Shown here piece after piece: positions 46,129 through 56,000 of a DNA stretch of 64,000 nucleotides (position 1 is the stretch's first letter; every line of letters begins with the position of its first letter). The translations under genes were made by a program, and so were the position numbers. Location: assembly GCA_023213315.1 (NCBI GenBank), contig JAKCPI010001880.1, positions 62,001 to 126,000 of the forward strand, in the 5' to 3' direction. The DNA is from Euborellia annulipes (Eukaryota; Arthropoda; Insecta; Dermaptera; Anisolabididae). A model generated the notes under the pieces. The model saw nothing but the letters and a program-made list of their open reading frames with translations. It was not told the origin of the DNA and did not search any database.

Positions 46129-46753
46129 CGTTACAAAAATATATGTTTACAAAATTTGTATAACCAAAACAATATAAATACAATAACAAAACAATATATA
46201 GTTTAAGAGAAAAAAAAAACATAGTACAAAAATATAGTCTAAAAAACATGGCTAAAAAAAAACACTGTACAGTGAGCGCCACAATTAAATCCCCACCTTA
46301 TAGCTATATTCTTTAATTTTATTTCACCTTTTCAAATTTAAAATTGTTTCACCATATACCATATACTTAAGGTATATACAGTATATACTTAAGGTACTAT
46401 AAGGTGAGACTTAATTGTGGCGCTCACTGTACAAACATAATAACTACCAAGAACATTATATAAGAAAAGTACTTGAGAAGAACATCTTATAAGAACATAA
46501 TAGACTTAAATATGATAATATCAAAAGCATATTAATAAAAACAATATGTTTCTAAAGATAAATATGTATCTTTTTTTTTCATTTAATATTTATATAAATT
46601 ATTTAAAATAAAATAAAATAATTAACAAATACAATGATAAATAAGATTTTTATTTACTATTGTTTGTAAACTATATATTGTTTTATGATTGGTTTATGAT
46701 TGTATTTATATTGTTTTGGTTATACAAATTTTGTAAAAATATATTTTGTAACG
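46129..46753. mobile_element. Inverted-repeat element, 625 bp
   Basis: Inverted arms of about 85 bp, CGTTACAAAAATATATG on the left and ATATATTTTGTAACG on the right, with AAATTTGTATAACCAAAACA and its complement inside. The 4-bp flank ACAT is present on both sides (46125-46128, 46754-46757). There is no coding frame. A mariner-type MITE is nested in it. Confidence 0.7.
46270..46429. mobile_element. Tc1/mariner-type MITE, 160 bp
   Basis: Flanked by TA (46268-46269, 46430-46431), with terminal inverted repeats of about 36 bp: CAGTGAGCGCCACAATTAA on the left and TTAATTGTGGCGCTCACTG on the right. TA duplication plus CAGTG termini fit the Tc1/mariner group. Non-autonomous. Confidence 0.85.
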
Positions 46754-46904
46754 ACATCAATAGCGGCATGCCAAAGGGGCAGAATAAAAGAAAAAAAAAG
46801 ATTTTTATTTGATAAGATATGTATATTAATTATTTGAAGAATTGCAGATTAGAGGGTCCACCTCAGGCGTCCCGAAGTTAGTTCAGGGGAAGGCGAAGGC
46901 AGGT

Positions 46905-46990
46905 CTTTTTTGTCAGCATCGGAGGCCATTTGGACTTTAATTTAATAGATTTAAAAATTAATTGTTCTATTAAGTGGCTAAGTCTTTAAA
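46905..46990 (-). mobile_element. SINE 3' domain fragment, minus strand
   Basis: TCAGCATCGGAGGCCATTTG with the following ACTTTAATTT is a minus-strand copy of the domain shared by SINE 3' parts. Confidence 0.4.
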
Positions 46991-47562
46991 AGACTCGGTC
47001 TTGATGTGTTGAAACTTTAATCTCTTCAACGAGAAAAACATTTCCTGACAATAATTGAATTGATTAAAATAATATAGAGAGTGTTTTTGTGAATTCTATT
47101 AAAAGAAAAAGATTGAATAATTAGACGTATGTTTGTAAATAGGAACAGACGTTGAACGATGATTATGATGAATCAATATTCATTTCCTTTTGATCTAAAA
47201 TAATTTTAAAATTCATTATCCAATTAATTAACTTTTAGATATTCGTAATCTCAAACTCTTGAGAGAATATTACCCTCTTAAGGGATGGGGGATATCTTTA
47301 GCCGGGGCTCACAGTTGAGTTGCCCAGTTAAGGAGTTCACTTCCGGAAAGGAAGTCATCAGCCATGGCAGAGGCAGAGGCAGGGGGGGGAGGGAACCCGT
47401 AGGAGATTCGATCCCACGATTTTGACCAAAGGGAAAAATATTCAAAAATTTAAATGCGTTTTCTTTCAAGTGTCTTGAGAGGGAGAGGCAAGAGAATAAA
47501 TTCTCTTTTAAAAATGTAAATTAAGGGGGAAAAAATCATAATGAATGTTTTTTTTGTTTTTG
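46991..47562. other. No gene seen
   Basis: Mixed composition near 47280-47420 (TTTAGCCGGGGCTCACAG), otherwise AT-rich. A minus-strand frame at 47278-47469 is proline- and leucine-rich from a GA/CT tract and is not convincing. Confidence 0.35.
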
Positions 47563-49215
47563 GGTCATTCCACGTCAGTTCAACCAGGCCATTTCACCCA
47601 TAATCTCAGATTTTTATGAAACTTGGTATGTTTGTTCTATATATATAGATAAGTAACAGCACCAAATTTCAATTTTTTATCTCACTTAGTTTTCGAGTTA
47701 TGGCTCTTTAAAATTTTGATTTTTTCCCTTGCGCGGCTTGCTAATGCCAAACAAAATGTGACATGGAAGAGAAAATAATTTCTCATTTGCTTATTTGACA
47801 CCCAATCTTGATGAAATTTTTTTGGTAGGTTCTTTAAACAATAAGGAATTAGAAAAAATATATCACGAATCTAAGTTATTCCTAAAATATAAAAAAATTC
47901 ATATTGTTGATTTTTTTTTAGTTGTGAAAACGCAAACATGGTTTAGCGCTAAAGCCAATATCTCCAAAAGGGAATGAGATATTCAAGAAATTTTTTTTTC
48001 TAAATAATCTGCATGAAATGGGCTTTAATTTAGTAAAAGAAAAATTTTGTGTATTTTGTTCCCTCTATTTCTAAAGTCCATTGAAAGTTTCAATATATAG
48101 TTTTACATGTTAAAAAGGTTCCAAGGCCAAAATGAAAATATACATTTTAAAGAGCATCTAAAAAGAATTGATTTATGAATTTTAATAAAAATCGTTGCAG
48201 CATATTTTGAGAAAATTGGAAAAAACTGAAAAAGTAATCAGTAAAGTACTAGTACTTTTTGGCCGATTTTGTTCATAAGCTTATTTTGAGTGTCTGGGAG
48301 AGTACCAAACTTAAATATAAAATTTCAACCTCCTAGCTCAATCCTTTCATGATTTCAAATGGACACTGTGTGTGTGTCTGCTTAAAACTGAACACAGACG
48401 AAAACACAATCAATTCAATTGAAAGCATGAAAGAATTGAGCTAGGAGGTTGAAATTTTATATTTAAGTTTGGTCTCTCCCAGACACTCAAAATAAGCTTA
48501 TGAACAAAATCGGCCAAAAGTACTAGTACTTTACTGATTTTTTTCAGTTTTTTCCAATTTTCTCAAAATATGCTGCAACGATTTTTATTAAAATTCATAA
48601 ATCAATTATTTTTTAGATGCTCTTTAAAATGTATATTTTCATTTTGGCCTTGAAACCTTTTTAACATGTAAAACTATATATTGAAACTTTCAATGGACTT
48701 AAGAAATAGAGGGAACAAAATACACAAAATTTTTATTTTACTAAATTAAAGCCCATTTCATGCAGATTATTTAGAAAAAAAATTTCTTGAATATCTCATT
48801 CCCTTTTGGAGATATTGGCTTTAGCCATGTTTGCGTTTTCAAAACTAAAAAAAAATCAACAATATGAATTTTTTTTATATTTTAGGAATAACTTAGATTC
48901 GTGATATATTTTTTTTCTAATTCCTTATTGTTTAAAGAACCTACCAAAAAATTTCATCAAGATTGGGTGTCAAATAAGCAAATGAGAAATTATTTTCTCT
49001 TTTATGTCACATTTTGTTTGGCATTCTCCAAGCCGCGGAAGGTGAAAAAATCAAAACTTTAAAGCGCTATAACTCGAAAACTAAGTGAGATAAAAATTGA
49101 AATTTGGTGCTGTTACTTATCTATATATATAGAACAAACATACCAAGTTTCATAAAAATCTGAGATTATGGGTGTAAATTTTTGATTTTTTTGGTTGATT
49201 TGACGTGAAATGACC
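47563..49215. repeat. Large palindrome (1.65 kb) built from family A sequence
   Basis: Two arms of about 790 bp (47563-48352 and 48430-49215) are inverted copies of each other around a spacer near 75 bp. The outer ends are GGTCATTCCACGTCAG and GACGTGAAATGACC. The inner part of each arm contains the family A blocks AAAGTACTAGTACTT, AAAATAAGCTTATGAAC, TTTTTAGATGCTCTTT and the AGCATGAAAGAATTGAGC block. The outer part (CTCAGATTTTTATGAAACTT, GGTGCTGTTACTTATC) is not seen in the forward copies of the window. Arm identity looks high, with scattered indels. It would form a very long hairpin if transcribed. No protein is encoded. Confidence 0.85.
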
Positions 49216-49857
49216 TTTACCTAAATTATCAGCTCTTTGAAATTGAATTTTTTTTTTCTTATTAACAAGCAATAACGTTTCTGATTAATTTTGAACCATC
49301 TTCATTAAAATCAAATTGTCTAAAAAAATGATATGTAAAATATCTTCTTTTTTTTGCCCTTTCCGCTACTGAGGCCATTTAGGATTTTAATTTTAATACT
49401 AATTCTAAATATGTTTGATGATGTACAGGTTTAGGCATATTATTACAATATGTAATATAAAATAGACTTGTAAATTATGTTTTAAAATAAAGCAATGGTT
49501 TAAAATCTCAATGAGTAAAATTCATTTAAAGGGAAGAAAAAAATACTTCTCTCAAAAATAAATCGGATCTATGAACTTTTTGACGTGACAACTAGGGCCG
49601 AGTAGGGAAGCATGCACGAAAAAGTTGGATAAATCACATGAAAAATTGCGTGTTATCGGCTCGAATAACTTTAAAGGGGTATAATTATTTTGAAATATAC
49701 GGTTAGAAAGCATGATTCTTCAGCTAGATTTCAAGATTTATTTTTTTTCTAGTATTCCGAACGGCTAATCAGATCAGACTAAATTTGATGTCAATTTGTG
49801 CAGAAAGAAAAACTCTAATTTTTCTTACCCAAGCAGATTACACTCTTAAGGATTATG
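49216..49857. other. No gene seen
   Basis: A minus-strand relic of the SINE 3' domain may lie at 49366-49385 (CCGCTACTGAGGCCATTTAG). Otherwise AT-rich. Confidence 0.35.
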
Positions 49858-49868
49858 AAATACTTTGA

Positions 49869-49974
49869 GCCCTCGGGGCTTGATGTAGGGATTAGCGTGC
49901 TATCCTCGCATACCAAAAGTCGTGGGTTCAGGCCCCAGGCAGTCAGATGATTTTATTTAAGCCATTTGGATACC
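49869..49974 (+). mobile_element. SINE head without tail, with target duplication
   Basis: It matches the first ~106 bp of the SINE family: head CCTCGGGGCTTGATGTAGG, B box GGGTTCAGGCCCC, body GCAGTCAGATGATTTTATTT and GATACC. It stops before the 3' domain and poly(A). An 11-bp match AAATACTTTGA is present on both sides (49858-49868 and 49975-49985), although the first four bases (AAAT) are also expected in the SINE consensus at that point. Confidence 0.7.
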
Positions 49975-50197
49975 AAATACTTTGAAAAATTCTTAAATCC
50001 CCAATTGGGGATGCTCAAAAATTCCTGAATTTTCCCATACGAAAGCATGACCTTATGAAAAATTCAAGCCAATCAATTAAATATACAGTATGCATAGGTG
50101 TAGCCACGGGGGGGGGGGATTTGGGGTTCAACCCCCCCCCCCCCCCCATTGAACCCAAGCCTTGACTAGATATTTAAGCTCTATAATACAAAACACT

Positions 50198-50242
50198 TTT
50201 TTTCTCTGTCTATATATTTCATATATAGGGTAAGAGAAAGTA
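50198..50242 (-). mobile_element. Family A 5' end fragment, minus strand
   Basis: TATATTTCATATATAGGGTA followed by AGAGAAAGTAAA is the reverse complement of the family A start (TTTACTTTCTCTTACCC). Only the first ~45 bp are present. G and C runs at 50108-50118 and 50131-50147 lie upstream and may mark another hAT-type relic. Confidence 0.5.
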
Positions 50243-50550
50243 AAATATAATAAAAAATTAAATAAAACACAAAAAATTCTAGAAAATTCAGTATTAATAA
50301 AATCTCTCAAATGAAAAATAATAAAAATAGTTATATAATTAAATTTTGATAATTTTTTTAAATTAATAAAATTATTTAAATATTTTTGTATTATATTTAT
50401 TTAAAATTTTATTTAAGAATTTTAATTTTAAAAACACATTTTCAAATATAAATTATATTTAGGCCTATTATTTTCTCATTTACCTGTAGATCTTTATAAA
50501 TGCCCCGCCCATTGCTCCCAACCCTCAGGTTTTAGCCAGAGATCTTCAAC

Positions 50551-50676
50551 TAGGGATGTGGTATAGTAAATAAAGTATCGATACTTGTATTTGGTATCGT
50601 ATCGAAAGGAAAGTATCAATACCAGAAAGTATCGAGTAAAAAAAGTACTAGTATCGATACTTTTTTAGTGTTCCTA
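50551..50676. mobile_element. Short hAT-type element made of GTATCGATAC motifs
   Basis: Starts TAGGGATGTGGTATAG and ends TAGTGTTCCTA. The flanks TCTTCAAC (50543-50550) and TCTTCGAC (50677-50684) match at 7 of 8 positions. The 126-bp interior is a string of forward and inverted GTATCGATAC-type motifs. Confidence 0.6.
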
Positions 50677-50794
50677 TCTTCGACTTTTTTCTCAAAATCT
50701 GCGACTTTTTTTTTTATTTTAAATTAATTTTATAAGACAAATTCGGAGTAAAAATTAATAAAAAGAAAAGAAAGAAAATCGAATAAAATGAGAT

Positions 50795-51210
50795 CAAGGG
50801 CGGATCCAGAGGTGTTTCTCGGGGGGGGGGGGGGTAATCTCAAAAATTTTTCTGTGAAAAAATTTCTTCACACAAAAATTATTCCCGCCCGCGGAACATT
50901 CTCTCTTTTTGTGGAACCAAAAATTTTTTTCCCGTCCGTAAAAATATTTTACCTTTTTTTTTTTTAGAGGCGCAAAATTTTTGCCACCCGCGAAACCAAA
51001 ATTTTTTTCATGTTGTGCCGCCCGCGGAACCGAAATTATTTTTTTCCCTTCGGTAAAAATTTGATTTGTATTTAATACAAATCCAATTTTTAAATATTAA
51101 TTTTTTAAATTTTACATTAAAAATAAATTAAAAAAAAAGTATTTTTTTCAAATCTCGGGGGGGGGGGGATAATTATCCCCTTTACTCCCCCCCCCTTGTA
51201 TCCGCCCTTA
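50795..51210. mobile_element. Non-autonomous hAT-type element
   Basis: Termini CAAGGGCGGATCCAGAGG and CCCTTGTATCCGCCCTTA. A perfect 8-bp duplication AATGAGAT lies at 50787-50794 and 51211-51218. G and C runs lie inside both ends. The interior has local repeats of a CCGCGGAACC-type block. Length 416 bp. Confidence 0.85.
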
Positions 51211-52234
51211 AATGAGATTCGCTTAGAAAAATATGGAATAATTTGGGTTACGTGAACAAAAATTCAAATGAGATCTCCATAAGAAAAATGCAATGATTTG
51301 AGTTGTGCGGGGAAAATTTCAGGGGAGTCATTTCAGTTAAGTTTATTAAAAAAATTTAAAAAAAAAAGTTCAAATGATAGGAAATTTCTCCTGCTTTTTT
51401 TTGGGGGAAATCTTGTTTGACAGCACTGGCCCCACCCCTTTAAGGATTACCAGAATATTTACATTTCTCTATCACCTTGATGCAACTAATTAGCTGATGT
51501 TTGTTAATTAATTAAACCATAACGTGTACCTATAGATCTATAATAATGCATGTAATTCGGATTGGTCAACTCAAGGGGGAGCACAGCAGCGAGCGCCCTT
51601 AGGACTGGCACTGTCGTAACACACACACACACAGACAGACACGGGGGGTATAATGCCAGAGGGTCCTTTTGATATGCAAAGCCTGTTGTCCGAAGGAGAT
51701 GAATAGAGAGAGCATGGACCCGTCCGTGGCGTGGGAGCAGCCATCTCAAGTGACATCAATGCTGCTGCTGGCTGGCCTTAAGAAAGAAATTATTATAAAT
51801 AACACCGGACATTCACTAAATTGAATTAAATAGGGGGGAGGGGACAACAACTTAAGGGCCAATTCTCTTTTGTCTGCTTATTAAGAAGCTATAGAAAGAT
51901 GACCGGAAATTTCTTTAATTCATTTTTAAATAAATACGTCTTCATTTTTTTTTTATCTATCGTTTTCTCGTTGAACTGCTTGCTTGCTTGCTGCGAGAAG
52001 ACGAGAGGCGAATTTCAAAAATAGATTTTGCTATTCTTAAACTGGAAATAATTGCCCCAAAAAGAAAAAAAAACTGTTCATATTTCACATATGGAATAAT
52101 AAAATTTAGAAGACTCGTTTTTTTTTTAGAAGATTCCAAGCACGTTTTTGTGAGAGAGCAGCGATAATTTTTCTTTTTTTTTTATTAATAAATGAAACGA
52201 TACTTTCTTTCAAATTGCCAAATTTTGTATAGAT
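51211..52234. other. No gene; one mixed-composition island
   Basis: AT-rich on both sides of 51530-51780, which is GC-richer (GTCAACTCAAGGGGGAGC, GACCCGTCCGTGGCGTGG) with a (CA)n tract. Overlapping minus-strand frames there show no domain. Possibly regulatory. Confidence 0.3.
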
Positions 52235-52344
52235 CAGTGCTTTTTAAACTGCGGCCTCTTATGGATTACCCAGGTGGGGGGGGGGGGGCAAAGGGAAGTT
52301 ATATTGTATTTCAGATTAATGAATACCTATTATTAACTGAATTA

Positions 52345-52815
52345 AGCTTAAATAATTTAATTCCATTTGCAACTACATACCTCTGCGAATCGGCATTTTC
52401 AACTTTATTTAGACCTCGGGGCTTGGTGTAGCTTGGGTTAGCGTGCTAACCTTGTATACCAAAAGTCGCGGGTTCGGACCCCAGGCAGTCCGATGATTTT
52501 ATTTAAGCCAATTGGATACCAGATGGCTTAAATAAGAATGCCTGGACCCCTAATATGTATATTAATCAATAACGGATATCGTAAATGTCTTAGTATGGCC
52601 TGAGTTGCCGAAAAGACTGTGTGAAGTGTGAGTGTGAATGAGAAAAAAGTGTGAGTGTTAAAAAAAAAGCATAGATCGTGCCTATCAACAAAATCTTTAG
52701 AAAATAGTCTTTTTAGCAGCAATTTCAAATATAACGCCGGATCTAGGTTTGCTATTCAAGCACATACAGCACATCTCGCACTAAATTTAATTGTTACATT
52801 TCCACATTTCTTTTT
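52345..52815 (+). pseudogene. hAT transposase C-terminal dimerisation region, interrupted
   Basis: The frame ending at 52413 reads FATTYLCESAFSTLF, matching the YLCE.GFS block of the hAT family C-terminal dimerisation domain. A SINE then interrupts the gene. After its poly(A), the frame KHRSCLSTKSLENSL (from about 52667) fits the segment that normally follows that block in hAT transposases (the K.R.RL region). Upstream, the zinc-finger and catalytic parts are gone and a G run at 52267-52279 marks the deletion region. Non-functional. Recognition rests on the short YLCE block. Confidence 0.65.
52414..52668 (+). mobile_element. tRNA-derived SINE inside a hAT relic
   Basis: Head CCTCGGGGCTTGGTGTAGC, B box GGGTTCGGACCCC (52471-52483), body CAGTCCGATGATTTTATTT, 3' domain GTATGGCCTGAGTTGCCG, a TG-rich stretch and a short poly(A) to 52668. 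Full-length. It is younger than the hAT gene it interrupts. Confidence 0.85.
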
Positions 52816-53230
52816 TTTTTCATAAAATTTCACTTGTAGAAAATTTATCCTATAACTTTGTTTAAAATTATAAGTAGATTTTTAACCAATCGGATTCTAA
52901 AAAAAAAAAAAAAACTAGGGGAGCCTTCAAGAAAATTAATTTGGGTTCCAAGGGAGCCTCGACTTCAAAAAGTTTAAGTACTGGTATTTAGTAAAGGCTG
53001 CATTCCTCTTCATCCCTGTTATTCAATTCTACACAGCCATTTTCTACAATGATTCTGTATAAGATGTTTGTGATTTCTCCTATATAGTACAGGCTACGGT
53101 GTAAAGTTAAGATGTAAATAATTAAGACGTTTATCTCGAATCTTGGACCAAATTTTATATCAATTCGTAAAATATAAACTTTATAATGATGAGATATTAA
53201 ATTTTTATATTTTTTTTTCGAGATATTTAA

Positions 53231-53370
53231 ATTTTATATAATTCTCGAGTCCGTCTGTCTGTTTGTCAAGCTCTAATTTTCGAAATTTTGCACCCTTAAT
53301 GTTATGTATAAAATTTCGACATTTAGAGCTTGACAAATAAGCAGACGGGCTTCACAATCATATAAAATTT
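53231..53370. repeat. Inverted repeat, arms about 55 bp
   Basis: TTTTATATAATTCTCGAGTC with CCGTCTGTCTGTTTGTCAAG on the left pairs with CTTGACAAATAAGCAGACGG and ATCATATAAAATTT on the right. The spacer is about 20-30 bp. Class unknown. Confidence 0.65.
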
Positions 53371-54956
53371 TAATAGTCGCATGTGTATGAATTGAAATGA
53401 AAAGGTTTAAGGGTGGAAAAAAATAATCGAAATTTCGATTAGTTTGATTAAAGAGAAAAAATGTTCAACACTTTTTTTATTTAAAATATGTTATGTTAAT
53501 TACTGACTAAACGTACTTTAAAAAAACTAGACTATTATAAGGAATTTTTTAATGAATTAAATTCATAAGAGATTATTAGGACATCGAGCTATAATTTTTT
53601 TAATGACTTATTAAAAAATTAACGTAATTTATTTTTTTGTTATCAAGCAAATACAAAAAAAAAACAATCTGTCCCAATAATCTTTAATTTTTTTAAAATT
53701 TAAAAATGAATTTATTGTTATTATTAATCACATATTAATTAAGAAATGTTTAAAATAAGCTTAGATGATATATTTAAAATTCATCTGTCAAGTTAGTTCA
53801 TCATTCTTGCAATAGATGGCAGGCTACTCTAACCGATCGCCTAATGGGCTATATTTATATATTTTTATGCTTTTATAAAAGATACATAATATACAATAAC
53901 ATTTATAAAGTATTTATTGTTAAAAGATCAATGAAAATCAACCAAATGCATTAAATATTGTTAGCTACCATTCTGACATCTCTTGGCAAATTTTTGAATT
54001 ACTTGATATTTGGGCATACTTTTTATGACACACAACGCCAACTTATCGGGAAAAACATGCGTAACACCTTCGCTCCCCTTCCTCCTTAAATAGAATTCTG
54101 TCTTCATCAGGACTTTTATCAACATAAATTCACTGACAAAAGAAAAAAGTGTAATTTTATACACTCCGCATTTTTTATTTTCCAATCCAATAATAAAATT
54201 TGATTTCAACATGTATCTATTTTTAAATAGAGCACCGATTAATAGAACAAAAAAGATTTTATTGTTTGTTCGCCTACTCAACTACCCTCTGACCTTAGAT
54301 AATTTTCTTCTATTTTCCCTACAACCATGCTAGCCAATGTGTTATGTATTATTCAAGTAGCTCTAACACTCACACATTCTTTCACACCGAATTAATGGCC
54401 GTGACTTTCCCACACACACACACACACACACATAATGTAATTATTCGAAACGTACAGACAGGTAGACAGACAGAGAGACCAAGTCCTTGAGCTCACTTAG
54501 CTGCCTGGCCTTGATCCAATGTGCTAGTTAGACGGATTTTTTTCTTTTTTTACGCTCTGCACAAGAGGACAATGCAAAGGAAAAAAAAAACATTAAGAAA
54601 TCAGAGCCTTTCAAGAAATCAAGAAAAAAAAAAGTGAATGTGTTCTCGCGAGATTCCTTTGATATTGAGAAATAAAAAAAAATGTGGTGGAGCTATCTTA
54701 CATACAATGGTTGTATTTTTAATTTATTATTAAGACCTTGTTCGTTTATTTAACACAAAAGAAATGCCGAATTCTTGTTAACCTTCAAATTCATTATTTA
54801 ATATCTATATAAATTATTTCCTCTACAAAAAACATTATTTTTTTCTTCTAATTTAACAAGACTAGTTAGTGACTAATCATGATTTTTAAATGAAAGTAGG
54901 CCTTTCGCTTTTGTTTCATACTTTTGTAGTCCACTGTTTTATTCCTTATTTATATG
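53371..54956. other. No gene seen
   Basis: AT-rich. The minus-strand frame 53961-54281 was examined and shows no domain. A (CA)n tract lies at 54411-54432. Confidence 0.4.
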
Positions 54957-55356
54957 CACTGTATTTTGTTGATTTTACAATTGTGTATCAAGCAAATTAC
55001 ATAGACAAAAACAATAAATTTAGTAAATATTTTCAAAAACCATTTACATATTGTAATTTTAGAAAGACGTTTGAAAATTAGAGTGCATTTGTGTGGTAAT
55101 TTTATAATTCCAAAACTGCTTTTGAAAAAATACAATTTTTAACGAAAATTGGTATACAATGTATTTAAAATTACAATAAATACTCTATTTTTCGAAGAAA
55201 ATTGTAATTTTAAAATGTTTTTTTTTTTGTTGTAAATGTTTGAACGCATAATTTTGTAAATTTAGTAGATAAATGCTTAGTAGTTATCATTTTAAAGGGA
55301 AATTTGTAAATTTTGTATTCAAAAACACACTAAAATTAAGATTTTTTTTACAGTGT
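54957..55356. mobile_element. TACACTGTA element, copy 2 (about 400 bp)
   Basis: Left end CACTGTATTTTGTTGATTTT, right end AAGATTTTTTTTACAGTG, inverted with respect to each other. The interior matches 44318-44690 in order (ACAATTGTGTATCAAGC, ACCATTTACA, TTTTCGAAGAAAATTG, TGTAAATTTAGTAGAT). No coding capacity. Confidence 0.7.
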
Positions 55357-55366
55357 ATCTTTAATT

Positions 55367-55631
55367 GCACCCTGTTATGCAATAGTGTGTCAAGCGCCAA
55401 AAAATTAAAATTTTTTAAATTAAATTTAAATTAAAATTGAGTTAAGCACGGAATATTTTTTCAAATGCTAGTATTTTTTATGAAATATGTCCTAAAAAAA
55501 TTTATATTTAATGTTACTTGCAAAATTGACAAAAAAAATTATATATAATCCAATGAAAACAAAAAACTTTAATGTTAATTTTCTCAAATCTCGGTAGCTG
55601 GCGCTTGACACACTAATGCGTAACAGGATCC
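55367..55631. mobile_element. GGACCCTG MITE, copy 2
   Basis: Left GCACCCTGTTATGCAATAGT, right ACTAATGCGTAACAGGATCC, both followed inward by GTGTCAAGCGCCA or its complement. The interior shares TTAAGCACGGAATATT and CTCAAATCTCGGTAGC with 43982-44171 but is longer. Confidence 0.8.
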
Positions 55632-55649
55632 AATTATCCTTCACTATGA

Positions 55650-55918
55650 CATTTGGGTTTTGAAATCGATGTTCCTAAATATGAAGAATATTGCCTAGAA
55701 ACAGCCCGTCTATTTGTACATCTATATCCGTGGTTGTATATGCCAACTACAGAACATAATTGTTGATTCATAGCGCAAAAATAATTCAAATACAGAAATT
55801 GCCGGCGAAACGATTGAAATCGCTAGAATCTGAGGCAATTAAGTTGCTAAAAGCGCCCACATGTGAGGATTCAAATTTGGACATTCATCTGATGTCTGGA
55901 CACCCACAAATGTTTTGA
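55650..55918 (+). pseudogene. Decayed coding relic, probably transposon-borne
   Basis: Read with one frameshift at about 55758-55760, the block gives HLGFEIDVPKYEEYCLETAR, then LFVHLYPWLYMPTTEH, then LLIHSAKIIQIQKLPAKRLK, and ends at the TGA at 55916-55918. The pattern of an E-T-A-(R/K)-L-(F/Y)-V segment, LYPW, MPT and LLIH resembles a protein I have met repeatedly in arthropod repeat-rich genomes, with no accepted name that I can give. The start is lost against the MITE at 55367-55631. I infer a transposon-associated origin; a host pseudogene cannot be excluded. Confidence 0.5.
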
Positions 55919-55942
55919 ACTAAACAAGGTGTATCATTTAGA

Positions 55943-55980
55943 GTCTATATGGCCTAAAATGCTGAAAAAGACTAATTAAA
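55943..55980 (+). mobile_element. SINE 3' domain, plus strand
   Basis: TCTATATGGCCTAAAATGC followed by TGAAAAAGACTAATT matches the 3' domain of the full-length SINEs but has no head. It follows the coding relic at 55650-55918 closely. Confidence 0.45.
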
Positions 55981-56000
55981 AATCAAAAAGGAGTCAAAGA

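Larger units (their letters stand above)
52235..52983 (+). mobile_element. hAT transposon relic with internal SINE
   Basis: Termini CAGTGCTTTTTAAACTGCGG and CTTCAAAAAGTTTAAGTACTG are inverted with respect to each other. The flanks GTATAGAT (52227-52234) and GTATTTAG (52984-52991) are only partly alike. Inside is the C-terminal end of a hAT transposase (52345-52815), interrupted by a SINE at 52414-52668. Most of the transposase gene is deleted. Confidence 0.7.
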
